Assembly: GCA_021816165.1 (NCBI GenBank)
Contig: JAKAYZ010000153.1
Coordinates: 1 to 6,338 of the forward strand
Direction of reading: 5' to 3'
DNA: 6,338 nucleotides
Origin: Planctomycetota bacterium
GTDB lineage: Bacteria; Planctomycetota; Phycisphaerae; WQYP01
In this document: positions 1 through 5,901 of the stretch, piece after piece
How the letters are laid out: every line of letters starts with the position of its first letter
Numbering within the stretch: the first letter of the stretch is position 1
Made by a program: the position numbers and the translations under genes
Notes under the pieces: model-generated
What the model saw: the letters and a program-made list of their open reading frames with translations, nothing else
Database searches by the model: none
What the model was told of the DNA's origin: nothing

Positions 1-443
1 TGGCCGGAGTCGGGGCTGAAGTATCGTGGCAAGGCGATGAAACCGTGGCTGTTGGTGCCAACCAGATTCATGACACATTGCGCCAACTGACAGGCGTGGG
101 CGTAGTAACCCCAGAACACCAGTTCGCGCATGAACGTGCCGGCATCGCGCGACCACATCGTGCCGTACCAGGGCTGACCGGCCGGCGAAGCGTTAATAAA
201 TCCTGCTGGAAATTTGCCGGCGGGAGTGGAGACGTAATCTCGTTGCAGTACGCCCGCCAACGATTTTTTAATCTCCTTGCTGAACAACCTGGCCGTCTTC
301 GATCCATAAAAAGTGATTGTGCCCGGATGATCCGCCCTGAGGTTAAACGTATCGGCTGCCGGCTTCGGAGATTGCCTGGCCCACAGCGTGCCACAGCACC
401 CACCCAGCAGGACGATCACGACCGTGTTACATATTCGTCGCAT
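1..443 (-). CDS. Six-hairpin glycosidase-like exported protein, N-terminal part (runs off left edge)
   Basis: The minus frame is open from an ATG at 443 to the window edge, giving 147 codons with no stop; the 3' end is missing. The N-terminus MRRICNTVVIVLLGGCC has two arginines, a short hydrophobic stretch and a lipobox-like L13-G14-G15-C16, so the product is probably exported and may be a lipoprotein; cleavage after LWA (residue 22) is an alternative. Residues 92-103 (PWYGTMWSRDAG) carry the W-x-R-D pattern seen near the active-site end of (alpha/alpha)6 glycosidases such as glucoamylase-like, GH63-like and debranching enzymes. A helical, aromatic-rich stretch follows (MRELVFWGYYAHACQLAQ). 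The catalytic acids would lie outside the window, so neither the family number nor the substrate can be assigned. An in-frame ATG at 455 is possible, but only the 443 start has a Shine-Dalgarno-like GGAG in front of it. The gene shares orientation with the epimerase/dehydrogenase operon but is about 660 nt from it, so it is probably a separate unit. I am confident it is coding and moderately confident of the fold. Confidence 0.72.
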   Translation of the reverse strand, partial: MRRICNTVVIVLLGGCCGTLWARQSPKPAADTFNLRADHPGTITFYGSKTARLFSKEIKKSLAGVLQRDYVSTPAGKFPAGFINASPAGQPWYGTMWSRDAGTFMRELVFWGYYAHACQLAQCVMNLVGTNSHGFIALPRYFSPDSG

Positions 444-449
444 TTGCCG

Positions 450-453
450 CTCC
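450..453 (-). promoter_or_regulatory. Shine-Dalgarno GGAG deciding the glycosidase start
   Basis: On the minus strand GGAG sits six bases (CGGCAA) before the ATG at 443 and overlaps the competing ATG at 455. The 455 start has no purine-rich site upstream. This supports the shorter start, which also gives a more typical signal peptide beginning M-R-R. Confidence 0.45.
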
Positions 454-601
454 ATTTGAAGGATTCGATGTTGCGAATGTGGACACGGCGACAACCGGCA
501 TCTTGAGTTGTTGCCAAGTCGCGCTGTCCGTGCAATCAACGCGAAAGCAGTTTCGATTGTCAGCGTTCTGGATTCGCACATCAATGCAGTCAACGTTTGT
601 C

Positions 602-630
602 ATCATTTTTGTCACACGACTTTCAGTCAA
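602..630 (-). promoter_or_regulatory. Possible sigma70-type promoter for the glycosidase gene
   Basis: On the minus strand TTGACT (625-630) is followed after exactly 17 bases by AATGAT (602-607). That is five of six matches to the -35 consensus and four of six to the -10. Transcription would start near 595 and leave a leader of about 150 nt before the ATG at 443. The match is by eye only, and such pairs arise by chance. Confidence 0.28.
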
Positions 631-871
631 GGTGATGCTTTACTGGAAAACCGCTCTACAGCAAGAGTTTATACGACCCCGCGGCGGCATGGTAGGAACG
701 AAGCATTCTTTTTCTCAAAAATATAATAATCCATGCAACGACTCGCAGAGCGTAAAAATCGTGATCGAGGCGCTAAAACATCGTGTTCACAAGGGTTTTC
801 ACAATCGCACCTGATATGGACTGCCCGCGCGGCCTCGTTTTGGTCAGATGATTCGTCCATGCAGATCATTG

Positions 872-913
872 AAAAAGGCGCCTGTTAAATGCGGCTGAAT
901 CCAAGTTTAACAG
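872..913 (-). terminator. Possible Rho-independent terminator of the operon
   Basis: Read on the minus strand, CTGTTAAA and TTTAACAG can form a perfect 8-bp stem (arms 906-913 and 882-889) around a 16-nt loop. GCGCC and then five T residues (872-876) follow. It lies about 190 nt beyond the stop of the last operon gene and in the right orientation. The stem is A/T-rich and the loop long, and five bases separate stem and T-run, so it would be a weak terminator at best. Confidence 0.33.
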
Positions 914-1103
914 CCCATGATAATGCCATGGTGTAATCGGGAAAGCGCCCTGGCTTCCGGGTATGCGCCGGGACGGGCGTGTTTCGGGGTCCTTATAAAA
1001 CCTTTCAGCCAATCTGCCGCCGTACCTGTCACTAATGTTGCCGCCATCGCTGATCGCTCTGGGGCACGGCCGTTTATCGCGCACCGAAAACGGCTCATGA
1101 ATT

Positions 1104-2168
1104 CTATTGGTTGTCACGGGGCGAAATATTGAACACCACCTTGTTATGCTTTCCCCGCCGTTGATACATATCGCTGAAAATTCGGCGGCCTTCTGAAAGC
1201 GGTAACTTATCTGAAATCAGTGGTGCTACTTGTAGTGTGCGATCCATATGATCCAGCACGGTCGTCCAGTCATCAGCGCCGGTCGGAGTGACCTTGCTGT
1301 TCCATGTGCCATAAAGAGTCAACTCCCGTCTCAGGACGGAGGACATATCCGCTTCGCTTATATGGAAAGTTCCGGCGATATTACCCATAAATACCACTTT
1401 TCCGAACCTTCCCGCCACTTGTGTGGCTTGCAGAAAGGTTATTGGAAGACCGCAAGCCTCAATGCTTCGCTGCACGCCGGCACCGTGGGTTGCATCCAAA
1501 ATGCGCTGCACAGAAAGTCCATCTTGCCCATCGATGGGAACAAAGCCCATCTGCCCGGCCAGGTTGAGTTTGTGCGGATCAACATCCACAACAAACACGC
1601 GACTGCAACCCGTAATCCGAAGCCATTGAGCGCACAGATTGCCGATCGGTCCGGCCCCGAAAACGGCCGCATCGTCGCCCGTGTGGCCCTGCATCTTGCG
1701 CACGCCGTGCAGGGCTACGGCCGCAGGCTCGGTCATTGCCGCGTGAAGCAGATTGACATGGTCCGGAACGGCAAAGAGATTCCATTCCGGTACGCGCAGA
1801 TATTCCGCAAACGCTCCATCGCGGCGGGAGCCGTAGTAATCGTATTCGACGGCTTGAGCATATTCACCGGCCACGCAGGCCGGATCCGTATCCAGATTTT
1901 TGGGAATCAGCGGAAACACCGCGACACGGCTGCCGCGTCCAAAGCGGCCCCCGGGAACCGGTTCCTCCACGACACCGCTGAACTCGTGTCCCATCACCAG
2001 TGGATAGTGATAGGCCTTGCCCGAAAAAGCGCGTGGAATATCGGAGCCGCAGATGCCGCAGGCGGCAATACGGATCAGAGCCGCAGGCCGTTGATCCGGA
2101 GCTTCAGGTATCGGCCGGCTGTTCTGTAGCACCAACTTTCCCTGTGATTCAAGTACCAGTGCGTCCAT
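1104..2168 (-). CDS. GatD-like zinc-type polyol(-phosphate) dehydrogenase, NAD-type fingerprint
   Basis: This is a 354-residue medium-chain dehydrogenase (GroES-like catalytic domain, then a Rossmann domain) of usual family length. Catalytic-zinc positions are present: C40 in ICGSD, H61-E62 in GHEF, and E147 in MTEPAA. The stretches CGSDIPRAF, YYPLVMGHEFSG-like, and YDYYGSRRDGAFAEY closely resemble galactitol-1-phosphate 5-dehydrogenase (GatD) as I recall it. The nucleotide-binding loop is G171-A-G-P-I-G176, and the second strand ends in D195, as in NAD-dependent members. By family it should oxidise a secondary alcohol of a polyol or polyol phosphate to a ketone in the cytoplasm. Three of the four structural-zinc cysteines are absent; only C98 remains around residues 89-108. 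The ATG follows the previous gene's TAA by 2 nt and its Shine-Dalgarno is weak (GGGA, about 9 nt upstream), so translational coupling is likely. It is the last gene of the operon. The family is sure; the exact substrate is not. Confidence 0.9.
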   Translation of the reverse strand: MDALVLESQGKLVLQNSRPIPEAPDQRPAALIRIAACGICGSDIPRAFSGKAYHYPLVMGHEFSGVVEEPVPGGRFGRGSRVAVFPLIPKNLDTDPACVAGEYAQAVEYDYYGSRRDGAFAEYLRVPEWNLFAVPDHVNLLHAAMTEPAAVALHGVRKMQGHTGDDAAVFGAGPIGNLCAQWLRITGCSRVFVVDVDPHKLNLAGQMGFVPIDGQDGLSVQRILDATHGAGVQRSIEACGLPITFLQATQVAGRFGKVVFMGNIAGTFHISEADMSSVLRRELTLYGTWNSKVTPTGADDWTTVLDHMDRTLQVAPLISDKLPLSEGRRIFSDMYQRRGKHNKVVFNISPRDNQ

Positions 2169-2170
2169 GA

Positions 2171-3277
2171 TTAATCGTCCCAGTTAATAATAACCTTCAA
2201 GCTGTTGGAATCGCCGGCCCGGGCCAGCGCCGCCGCGATGTTCGTATGGCTGAAGCGTTCGCTGGAATTGGTCATGCGATCAAGCCGCGGCAGGTTCTGC
2301 CCGTTGAGCAATCCATGCGCCAGCCGGATACTGCGCATACCCGACCCATGTGTCGCCTGATAGCATTGCAACCGGTAATGAATGTCGTTGTTCAAATCTA
2401 CCTCATGGGCAACGCGCGGCTTGCCGGTGGCGCCTTTGATGCCCGCATGGGCGTCGACCACTGTTCCGTACCCCATCAGCCGTGTTGCCAGGCGATATCC
2501 CGGTTCAGCGGGAACATTGATCATGACAAAGTGCGGCTCATTAAATGGGTGGCATTCAGCAAAAATGCGATCTTCCACATGCTCATCCCAGGCAATGCCC
2601 GTAACGCGACCATCATTGAAATCAGTCAGCACGCGTTTCAGCCGTTCTGCACCGCGATTTACCATGATAATCTTTCTGGCACCCATTGACTGGGCACATT
2701 GCAGTGCATAAGTGCTCTGCGAGCCGGCGCCGATCAGTACGACAACGCGATTCTCAATGCAATGATTGACCCGGGTCATGCCCTCCAGGCAGCAGGCCAG
2801 CGGTTCAAGATGACACGCCTGATCCGGGCTGACATCCGGAGAAAATTTCACAATCGGGCCAAGCTCGACAAACCAGGAGGGAAGAATCGCATGCGTGCGG
2901 GCAAAACCTGGAAATTCATGCCCGGTAGCCTGCGTATGGGGGCAGCTTGTCCAGTCTCCGGTGCCGTTTATGCCGCAATAAATGCAATTAAGATCGCCGC
3001 AGGGAATATCACAGCCTATCCCGACAAGGTCGCCGGGAGAAAACGCCGTCACTGCCTGACCGACCGCATCGACGGTGGCGCTGACTTCATGCAGGATGAC
3101 AGCAGGCCAGCTTTTGATCCGCGGCAGCCCGGAACGGTAAATCACGCAGTCCGACTGGCATACGGATGTACGCCGGACTCGAATGCGAATCTCGCCGGGA
3201 CCGGGATCCGCCAACGGCAGTTCTCGAGGCGTAAATACGCCCCCGGGGCGGTCAAGATAGTAGACGAGATGTTTCAT
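2171..3277 (-). CDS. Zinc-binding medium-chain alcohol dehydrogenase, possibly NADP(H)-dependent
   Basis: This 368-residue protein belongs to the zinc alcohol dehydrogenase superfamily but is clearly divergent from its operon neighbour. Visible elements are the catalytic cysteine C40 (SVCQSD), H63-E64 (ILHEVSA, where the usual GHE has lost its glycine), and E158 in HLEPLACCLEG. A cysteine-rich lobe with C93, C98, C101 and C112 could hold a structural zinc with non-standard spacing. The Rossmann loop is G183-A-G-S-Q-S188, with serine replacing the third glycine. The second strand ends in N207-R208 rather than an acidic residue, a pattern often seen in NADP-preferring enzymes. It might work as a ketose(-phosphate) reductase or a polyol dehydrogenase; this is inference. 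Its ATG overlaps the preceding TGA as ATGA, with a strong GGAGG site nine bases upstream, so it is co-translated with the fusion gene. The substrate cannot be told from sequence. Confidence 0.88.
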   Translation of the reverse strand: MKHLVYYLDRPGGVFTPRELPLADPGPGEIRIRVRRTSVCQSDCVIYRSGLPRIKSWPAVILHEVSATVDAVGQAVTAFSPGDLVGIGCDIPCGDLNCIYCGINGTGDWTSCPHTQATGHEFPGFARTHAILPSWFVELGPIVKFSPDVSPDQACHLEPLACCLEGMTRVNHCIENRVVVLIGAGSQSTYALQCAQSMGARKIIMVNRGAERLKRVLTDFNDGRVTGIAWDEHVEDRIFAECHPFNEPHFVMINVPAEPGYRLATRLMGYGTVVDAHAGIKGATGKPRVAHEVDLNNDIHYRLQCYQATHGSGMRSIRLAHGLLNGQNLPRLDRMTNSSERFSHTNIAAALARAGDSNSLKVIINWDD

Positions 3278-5028
3278 GGTCTACTGCCTCCGGAGATAAC
3301 CGGCACGGCGGTTTGCTGCCGGATTCCCTGATGAATCGCTTGCCGCATGCGATGCGCATTGGCTTCCAGTGTGCCCTCGGTGCTGAAAATGCTGCTGGAA
3401 CCGGCCACGAGTTCATCAGCCCCGGCGGCAACCATTCCGGGAATGTTGGCGAAACTGACATTGCCATCCACCTCGATCTTCACGGGCAAGTCGCCGAGCC
3501 TGCAGCGGCAATCGGCGATCTTGCGAAGGGCACCCGAAAAAAGTTTCTGCCCGGCAAAACCGGGATTCACGGTCATCACCAATACAAAATCGATACAGTC
3601 CGCCACGTAATCAAGAACCGACAGGGGCGTTGCGGGGTTGATCGCCACGCCGGCACTGATTCCGGCATCACGCAACTGATCCAACAGCCGGTCCAGATGT
3701 GTCACGGCTTCAACGTGCACGGAAACGCGGTTCACGCCGATTTTTACCAAGGCGGGAATGAATTGTTCCGGTTCGTTGACCATCAGATGCACATCCAATG
3801 GGATGTCGGTGTTCGGTCGCAACTGCTCAATTAACGTCAGTCCCAGCGTCAGATTCGGCGCAAAGTGGCCGTCCATAATATCGACATGCAGCATGTCCGC
3901 GGCGCCTGCCGCCCGCAAACGATCGATCGATTGCTCCAGATTCAACAGGTCGGCACACATCAACGAAGGTGAAATGGTGACTTTCCGCCGGTCCTGATTG
4001 TCAACCGGTAATTTGATGCACGATTCCGCTGCGCAAGGAGTTAGAACGTTGGGCGAAGCGATTTCCCATGCCTCGCGAAGATGTTTCAGTGATGCCCGAA
4101 GCACGGGGCCAAGATGTCCGTCGGAATAATCCCGCCCGAGTTTGGGGCCGCCGATTTCGAGATAGCCAATCAGCTCATGCACCGGTAAGTCGGATGAATG
4201 CCGGGCGTAGAATGCCCTCACGGCGGACACATCTACAATTCCCCGCTGCCGGTCCGCTTCTGAAAAGCCAAAAGTGGCGTTGTAAAGGGCGTCGGTATTT
4301 TTGAGATGCACTTCGGATGTGTACGGCAGGCCCACTTGCATCAAGGCAAAATGATCGTGAACGACCTTCCGATCGGAATCAGCGTATCCGTGCGCGATAT
4401 CGATGCAGTATCCCGGACGGGCGGTGCCGGGATGGGCAAGGTGGTAAGTATGTAATTCCTGAGCCATTGCAATGATTTCGTCCGGTAAGGTCGGTGGCTC
4501 GGCGATGCAGCTCATGGGTTCAATGGTCAGCCACTGAAGTCCGCGATCTCCGGCGTGATGCATCAACTGTTTGAAATGTTCCATATAACGCTGCACGCCG
4601 GCGGGTTTGGAACTCATCTGATCGCGTAATACCGCGCCCGGATTGGCCCCGGCGCTTCGGGCACCGAGCATCGCCGCAACATCGATCAGCCGATGCATAT
4701 TGCGGTGGGCCACTTCTGTCCAGCCGGGGCCGTCCTCGCGGAAAAAGCCGCCAAGTTCACGATGGGCGGTAAAAACGCTGGTAATGGAAATGCCGTAATC
4801 TTCCGCCCGTGTACGTAAATCCCGGAACCACGCGTCCGGCAGATCATAAAGCTCAAAAAAGGTTCCGAGTTGAACATGCCGCACGTTCTCCACCGCAAGC
4901 AGTTTGAACAACCAGTCATACGAGTAGCGGTACATGATCGGATCGGTTTTAAGGCCCAATGTGAACACGCACGCGGGCAACTGGGTTTGTCCGGCGGCAT
5001 CGCTTATCTTTTGCGTATCATGCTTCAT
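3274..5028 (-). CDS. Bifunctional fusion: xylose-isomerase-like TIM barrel + AlsE/Rpe-type ketose-phosphate 3-epimerase
   Basis: This is a 584-residue two-domain protein. Residues about 18-322 form a sugar isomerase/epimerase barrel of the AP-endonuclease-2/xylose-isomerase-like type. Four metal-ligand candidates appear at the ends of successive strands: E170 (LTIEPMS), D210 (YCIDIAHGY), H241 (SEVHLKN) and E291 (GYLEIGG), the E-D-H-E set of ketose 3-epimerase-like enzymes. A linker of about 25 residues follows (323-349). Residues about 350-570 form a ribulose-phosphate 3-epimerase superfamily domain with ISPSLMCADLL, H381-V-D383-IMDGHFAPNLTL, H414-L-M, MTVNPGFAGQ (485-494), IEVDG with D521, and phosphate-loop residues AGSSSIF. 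MDGHF, MTVNPGFAGQ and EVDG look closer to allulose-6-phosphate 3-epimerase (AlsE) than to housekeeping Rpe. Both domains look catalytically complete. By family they would interconvert ketoses or ketose phosphates in the cytoplasm. The ATG at 5028 is the first in-frame start after a stop, with no Shine-Dalgarno; the message may be nearly leaderless. It is the first gene of the operon. Confidence 0.92.
   Translation of the reverse strand: MKHDTQKISDAAGQTQLPACVFTLGLKTDPIMYRYSYDWLFKLLAVENVRHVQLGTFFELYDLPDAWFRDLRTRAEDYGISITSVFTAHRELGGFFREDGPGWTEVAHRNMHRLIDVAAMLGARSAGANPGAVLRDQMSSKPAGVQRYMEHFKQLMHHAGDRGLQWLTIEPMSCIAEPPTLPDEIIAMAQELHTYHLAHPGTARPGYCIDIAHGYADSDRKVVHDHFALMQVGLPYTSEVHLKNTDALYNATFGFSEADRQRGIVDVSAVRAFYARHSSDLPVHELIGYLEIGGPKLGRDYSDGHLGPVLRASLKHLREAWEIASPNVLTPCAAESCIKLPVDNQDRRKVTISPSLMCADLLNLEQSIDRLRAAGAADMLHVDIMDGHFAPNLTLGLTLIEQLRPNTDIPLDVHLMVNEPEQFIPALVKIGVNRVSVHVEAVTHLDRLLDQLRDAGISAGVAINPATPLSVLDYVADCIDFVLVMTVNPGFAGQKLFSGALRKIADCRCRLGDLPVKIEVDGNVSFANIPGMVAAGADELVAGSSSIFSTEGTLEANAHRMRQAIHQGIRQQTAVPVISGGSRP
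3287..3291 (-). promoter_or_regulatory. Strong Shine-Dalgarno GGAGG within the fusion gene
   Basis: On the minus strand GGAGG lies nine bases before the ATG at 3277, inside the last codons of the upstream fusion gene. Together with the ATGA stop/start overlap, it points to efficient re-initiation on the second operon gene and confirms that start. Confidence 0.7.
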
Positions 5029-5038
5029 ACAGAGCGTA

Positions 5039-5067
5039 ATGATAGATCAATATCGCTTGAATAATAA
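5039..5067 (-). promoter_or_regulatory. Candidate operon promoter, giving a near-leaderless mRNA
   Basis: On the minus strand TTATTA (5062-5067) and TATCAT (5039-5044) are 17 bases apart. The -10 matches five of six consensus bases, the -35 only three. Only ten bases separate the -10 from the ATG at 5028, so transcription from here would begin within a few bases of the start codon. That would fit the lack of a Shine-Dalgarno site. Spacing and placement are good but the -35 is weak; a regulated promoter of this kind is plausible. Confidence 0.33.
5049..5057 (+). repeat. AATATCGCT direct repeat, copy 1 (candidate DeoR operator)
   Basis: This nine-base word recurs exactly at 5081-5089, 32 bases downstream, about three helical turns, so both copies face the same side of the DNA. 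This copy lies in the spacer of the candidate operon promoter and touches the -35 box of the regulator's promoter. An imperfect mirror of it, AGCGTAATGAT, lies at 5033-5043. DeoR-family regulators often bind several short repeats in such divergent regions. Confidence 0.42.
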
Positions 5068-5085
5068 CCGTATATGAAATAATAT
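5057..5085 (+). promoter_or_regulatory. Candidate promoter of the deoR-family regulator gene
   Basis: TTGAAT (5057-5062) and TAATAT (5080-5085) are separated by 17 bases, each matching the sigma70 consensus at four of six positions in an A/T-rich setting. Transcription would start near 5092, giving a leader of about 40 nt before the ATG at 5134. Both hexamers touch an AATATCGCT repeat, which suggests autorepression. Confidence 0.45.
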
Positions 5086-5089
5086 CGCT
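5081..5089 (+). repeat. AATATCGCT direct repeat, copy 2 (candidate DeoR operator)
   Basis: This is the second exact copy of the nine-base word. It overlaps the -10 box of the candidate regulator promoter, so a protein bound here would block RNA polymerase. Just downstream, ATGATCGA occurs twice at a 10-bp offset (5097-5104 and 5107-5114), and ATCGA/TCGAT form a small inverted repeat (5100-5115). Confidence 0.42.
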
Positions 5090-5118
5090 CATAAAGATGA
5101 TCGAATATGATCGATACC

Positions 5119-5124
5119 AGGAGA
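5119..5124 (+). promoter_or_regulatory. Shine-Dalgarno AGGAGA deciding the regulator start
   Basis: AGGAGA lies nine bases before the ATG at 5134 and inside the extra codons that the upstream in-frame ATG at 5107 would add. That upstream ATG has no comparable site. The shorter start also places the helix-turn-helix at the normal distance from the N-terminus. Confidence 0.65.
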
Positions 5125-5133
5125 TTCTCCCTC

Positions 5134-5901
5134 ATGCAGATTCAAAATCCTCGACAGCGCAAGTTGATTGACACACTTACCGTACGCCGGTTTTTGCGAC
5201 TGGAAGAGGCGATTGCTTTGACCGGTTCGAGTCTGGCAACCATTCGCCGTGATTTTCTTGCCCTGGCGCAGGCCGGATTGGCGCAACGCTTTCGCGGTGG
5301 AATACGCCTGCCGCAATCCGATACCATGCTTCCGTTCGCGCTGCGAAATTCGCTGTATTCCGAAGCTAAACAGCGTCTGGCACAGCGGGCCGCGGGGCTG
5401 TTGCGCGCCGGAGATGTGGTATTTATTGACGGCGGCACCACCACCGCTCATCTGGCCACCTGCCTGCCGGCGGTTCCGCTTCGTATTCTTACCAGTTCGG
5501 TTCGTCTGGCGGCAATGCTTGATGAGCACTGCCGCCGGCCCGATCTGGATATTTATCTGACCGGTGGCCGGCTGTATCCGCATTCAGGATTGCTGGTGGG
5601 GCCGTCCGCCGCGGCGTCGGTTGATGAGTATCGGGCGCATTGGGCCTTTCTTTCCGTGGGTGGTCTGACCGCCGACGGTCTGTTTAATACCACCGATTCC
5701 GTCGTTGAAACCGAACGCCGTATGATCGCACATGCTGAAAAGGTGGTAGTCATTGCCGATCACAGTAAGATCGGCCGAACGGCCATGTGCCGTGTATGCG
5801 GACTTGAAGAAGTGGATATCCTGATCACGGAAGGCACCGCACCGCTTGAAATAGTACACGAAAAGCTGGCGGAATGTTCTGTGCAATCCATTCTGATTTA
5901 G
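5134..5901 (+). CDS. DeoR-family transcriptional repressor, divergent from the sugar operon
   Basis: This 255-residue regulator has the usual DeoR length and two-domain plan. Residues about 6-60 form the winged helix-turn-helix: NPRQRKLIDTL opens it, TIRRD (36-40) lies in the recognition helix, and GLAQRFRGG is the wing. Residues about 75-235 form the DeoR C-terminal sensor, related to sugar-phosphate isomerase folds. It has FIDGGTTTAHLA (97-108), ILTSS (118-122), LTGGRLYP, VGG, a TDS/VETE-like stretch, and IADHSKIGR (207-215), the ligand-site motifs of the family. Family members typically bind phosphorylated sugars and release DNA on induction. Divergent transcription from the fusion/dehydrogenase operon, with repeats covering both candidate promoters, makes that operon and its own gene the likely targets. 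The start at 5134 is chosen by its Shine-Dalgarno; an in-frame ATG at 5107 would add nine residues. The effector is unknown but should be a ketose or polyol phosphate of this pathway. Confidence 0.93.
   Translation: MQIQNPRQRKLIDTLTVRRFLRLEEAIALTGSSLATIRRDFLALAQAGLAQRFRGGIRLPQSDTMLPFALRNSLYSEAKQRLAQRAAGLLRAGDVVFIDGGTTTAHLATCLPAVPLRILTSSVRLAAMLDEHCRRPDLDIYLTGGRLYPHSGLLVGPSAAASVDEYRAHWAFLSVGGLTADGLFNTTDSVVETERRMIAHAEKVVVIADHSKIGRTAMCRVCGLEEVDILITEGTAPLEIVHEKLAECSVQSILI

Larger units (their letters stand above)
444..1103. other. Gene-poor spacer between glycosidase start and dehydrogenase operon end
   Basis: I see no convincing gene in these 660 nt. All open frames are short, lack ribosome binding sites and resemble no known family. 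The stretch holds the glycosidase upstream region, with a promoter candidate at 602-630. It also has an A/T-rich patch near 707-732 and inverted repeats: TGATATGGAC (812-821) against GTCCAT-GCAG-ATCA (855-868, with a 4-nt bulge), and CTGTTAAA (882-889) against TTTAACAG (906-913). The second pair is proposed as a terminator. No tRNA, rRNA or CRISPR structure was recognised. Confidence 0.5.

Noticed and set aside
68..403. 111-codon minus-strand frame
   Set aside because: It is in a different frame inside the exported glycosidase, whose signal peptide and W-S-R-D motif make it the real reading.
866..1117. 83-codon minus-strand frame starting with GTG inside the last dehydrogenase codons
   Set aside because: It has no Shine-Dalgarno and no recognisable sequence, and it runs through the inverted repeat proposed as a terminator.
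1248..2129. 293-codon plus-strand frame opposite the GatD-like gene
   Set aside because: It is antisense to a gene with clear family motifs, lacks a ribosome site, and its product resembles no protein.
2699..3331. 210-codon plus-strand frame opposite the second dehydrogenase
   Set aside because: It is a shadow of the coding strand; the minus-strand product carries all the family motifs.
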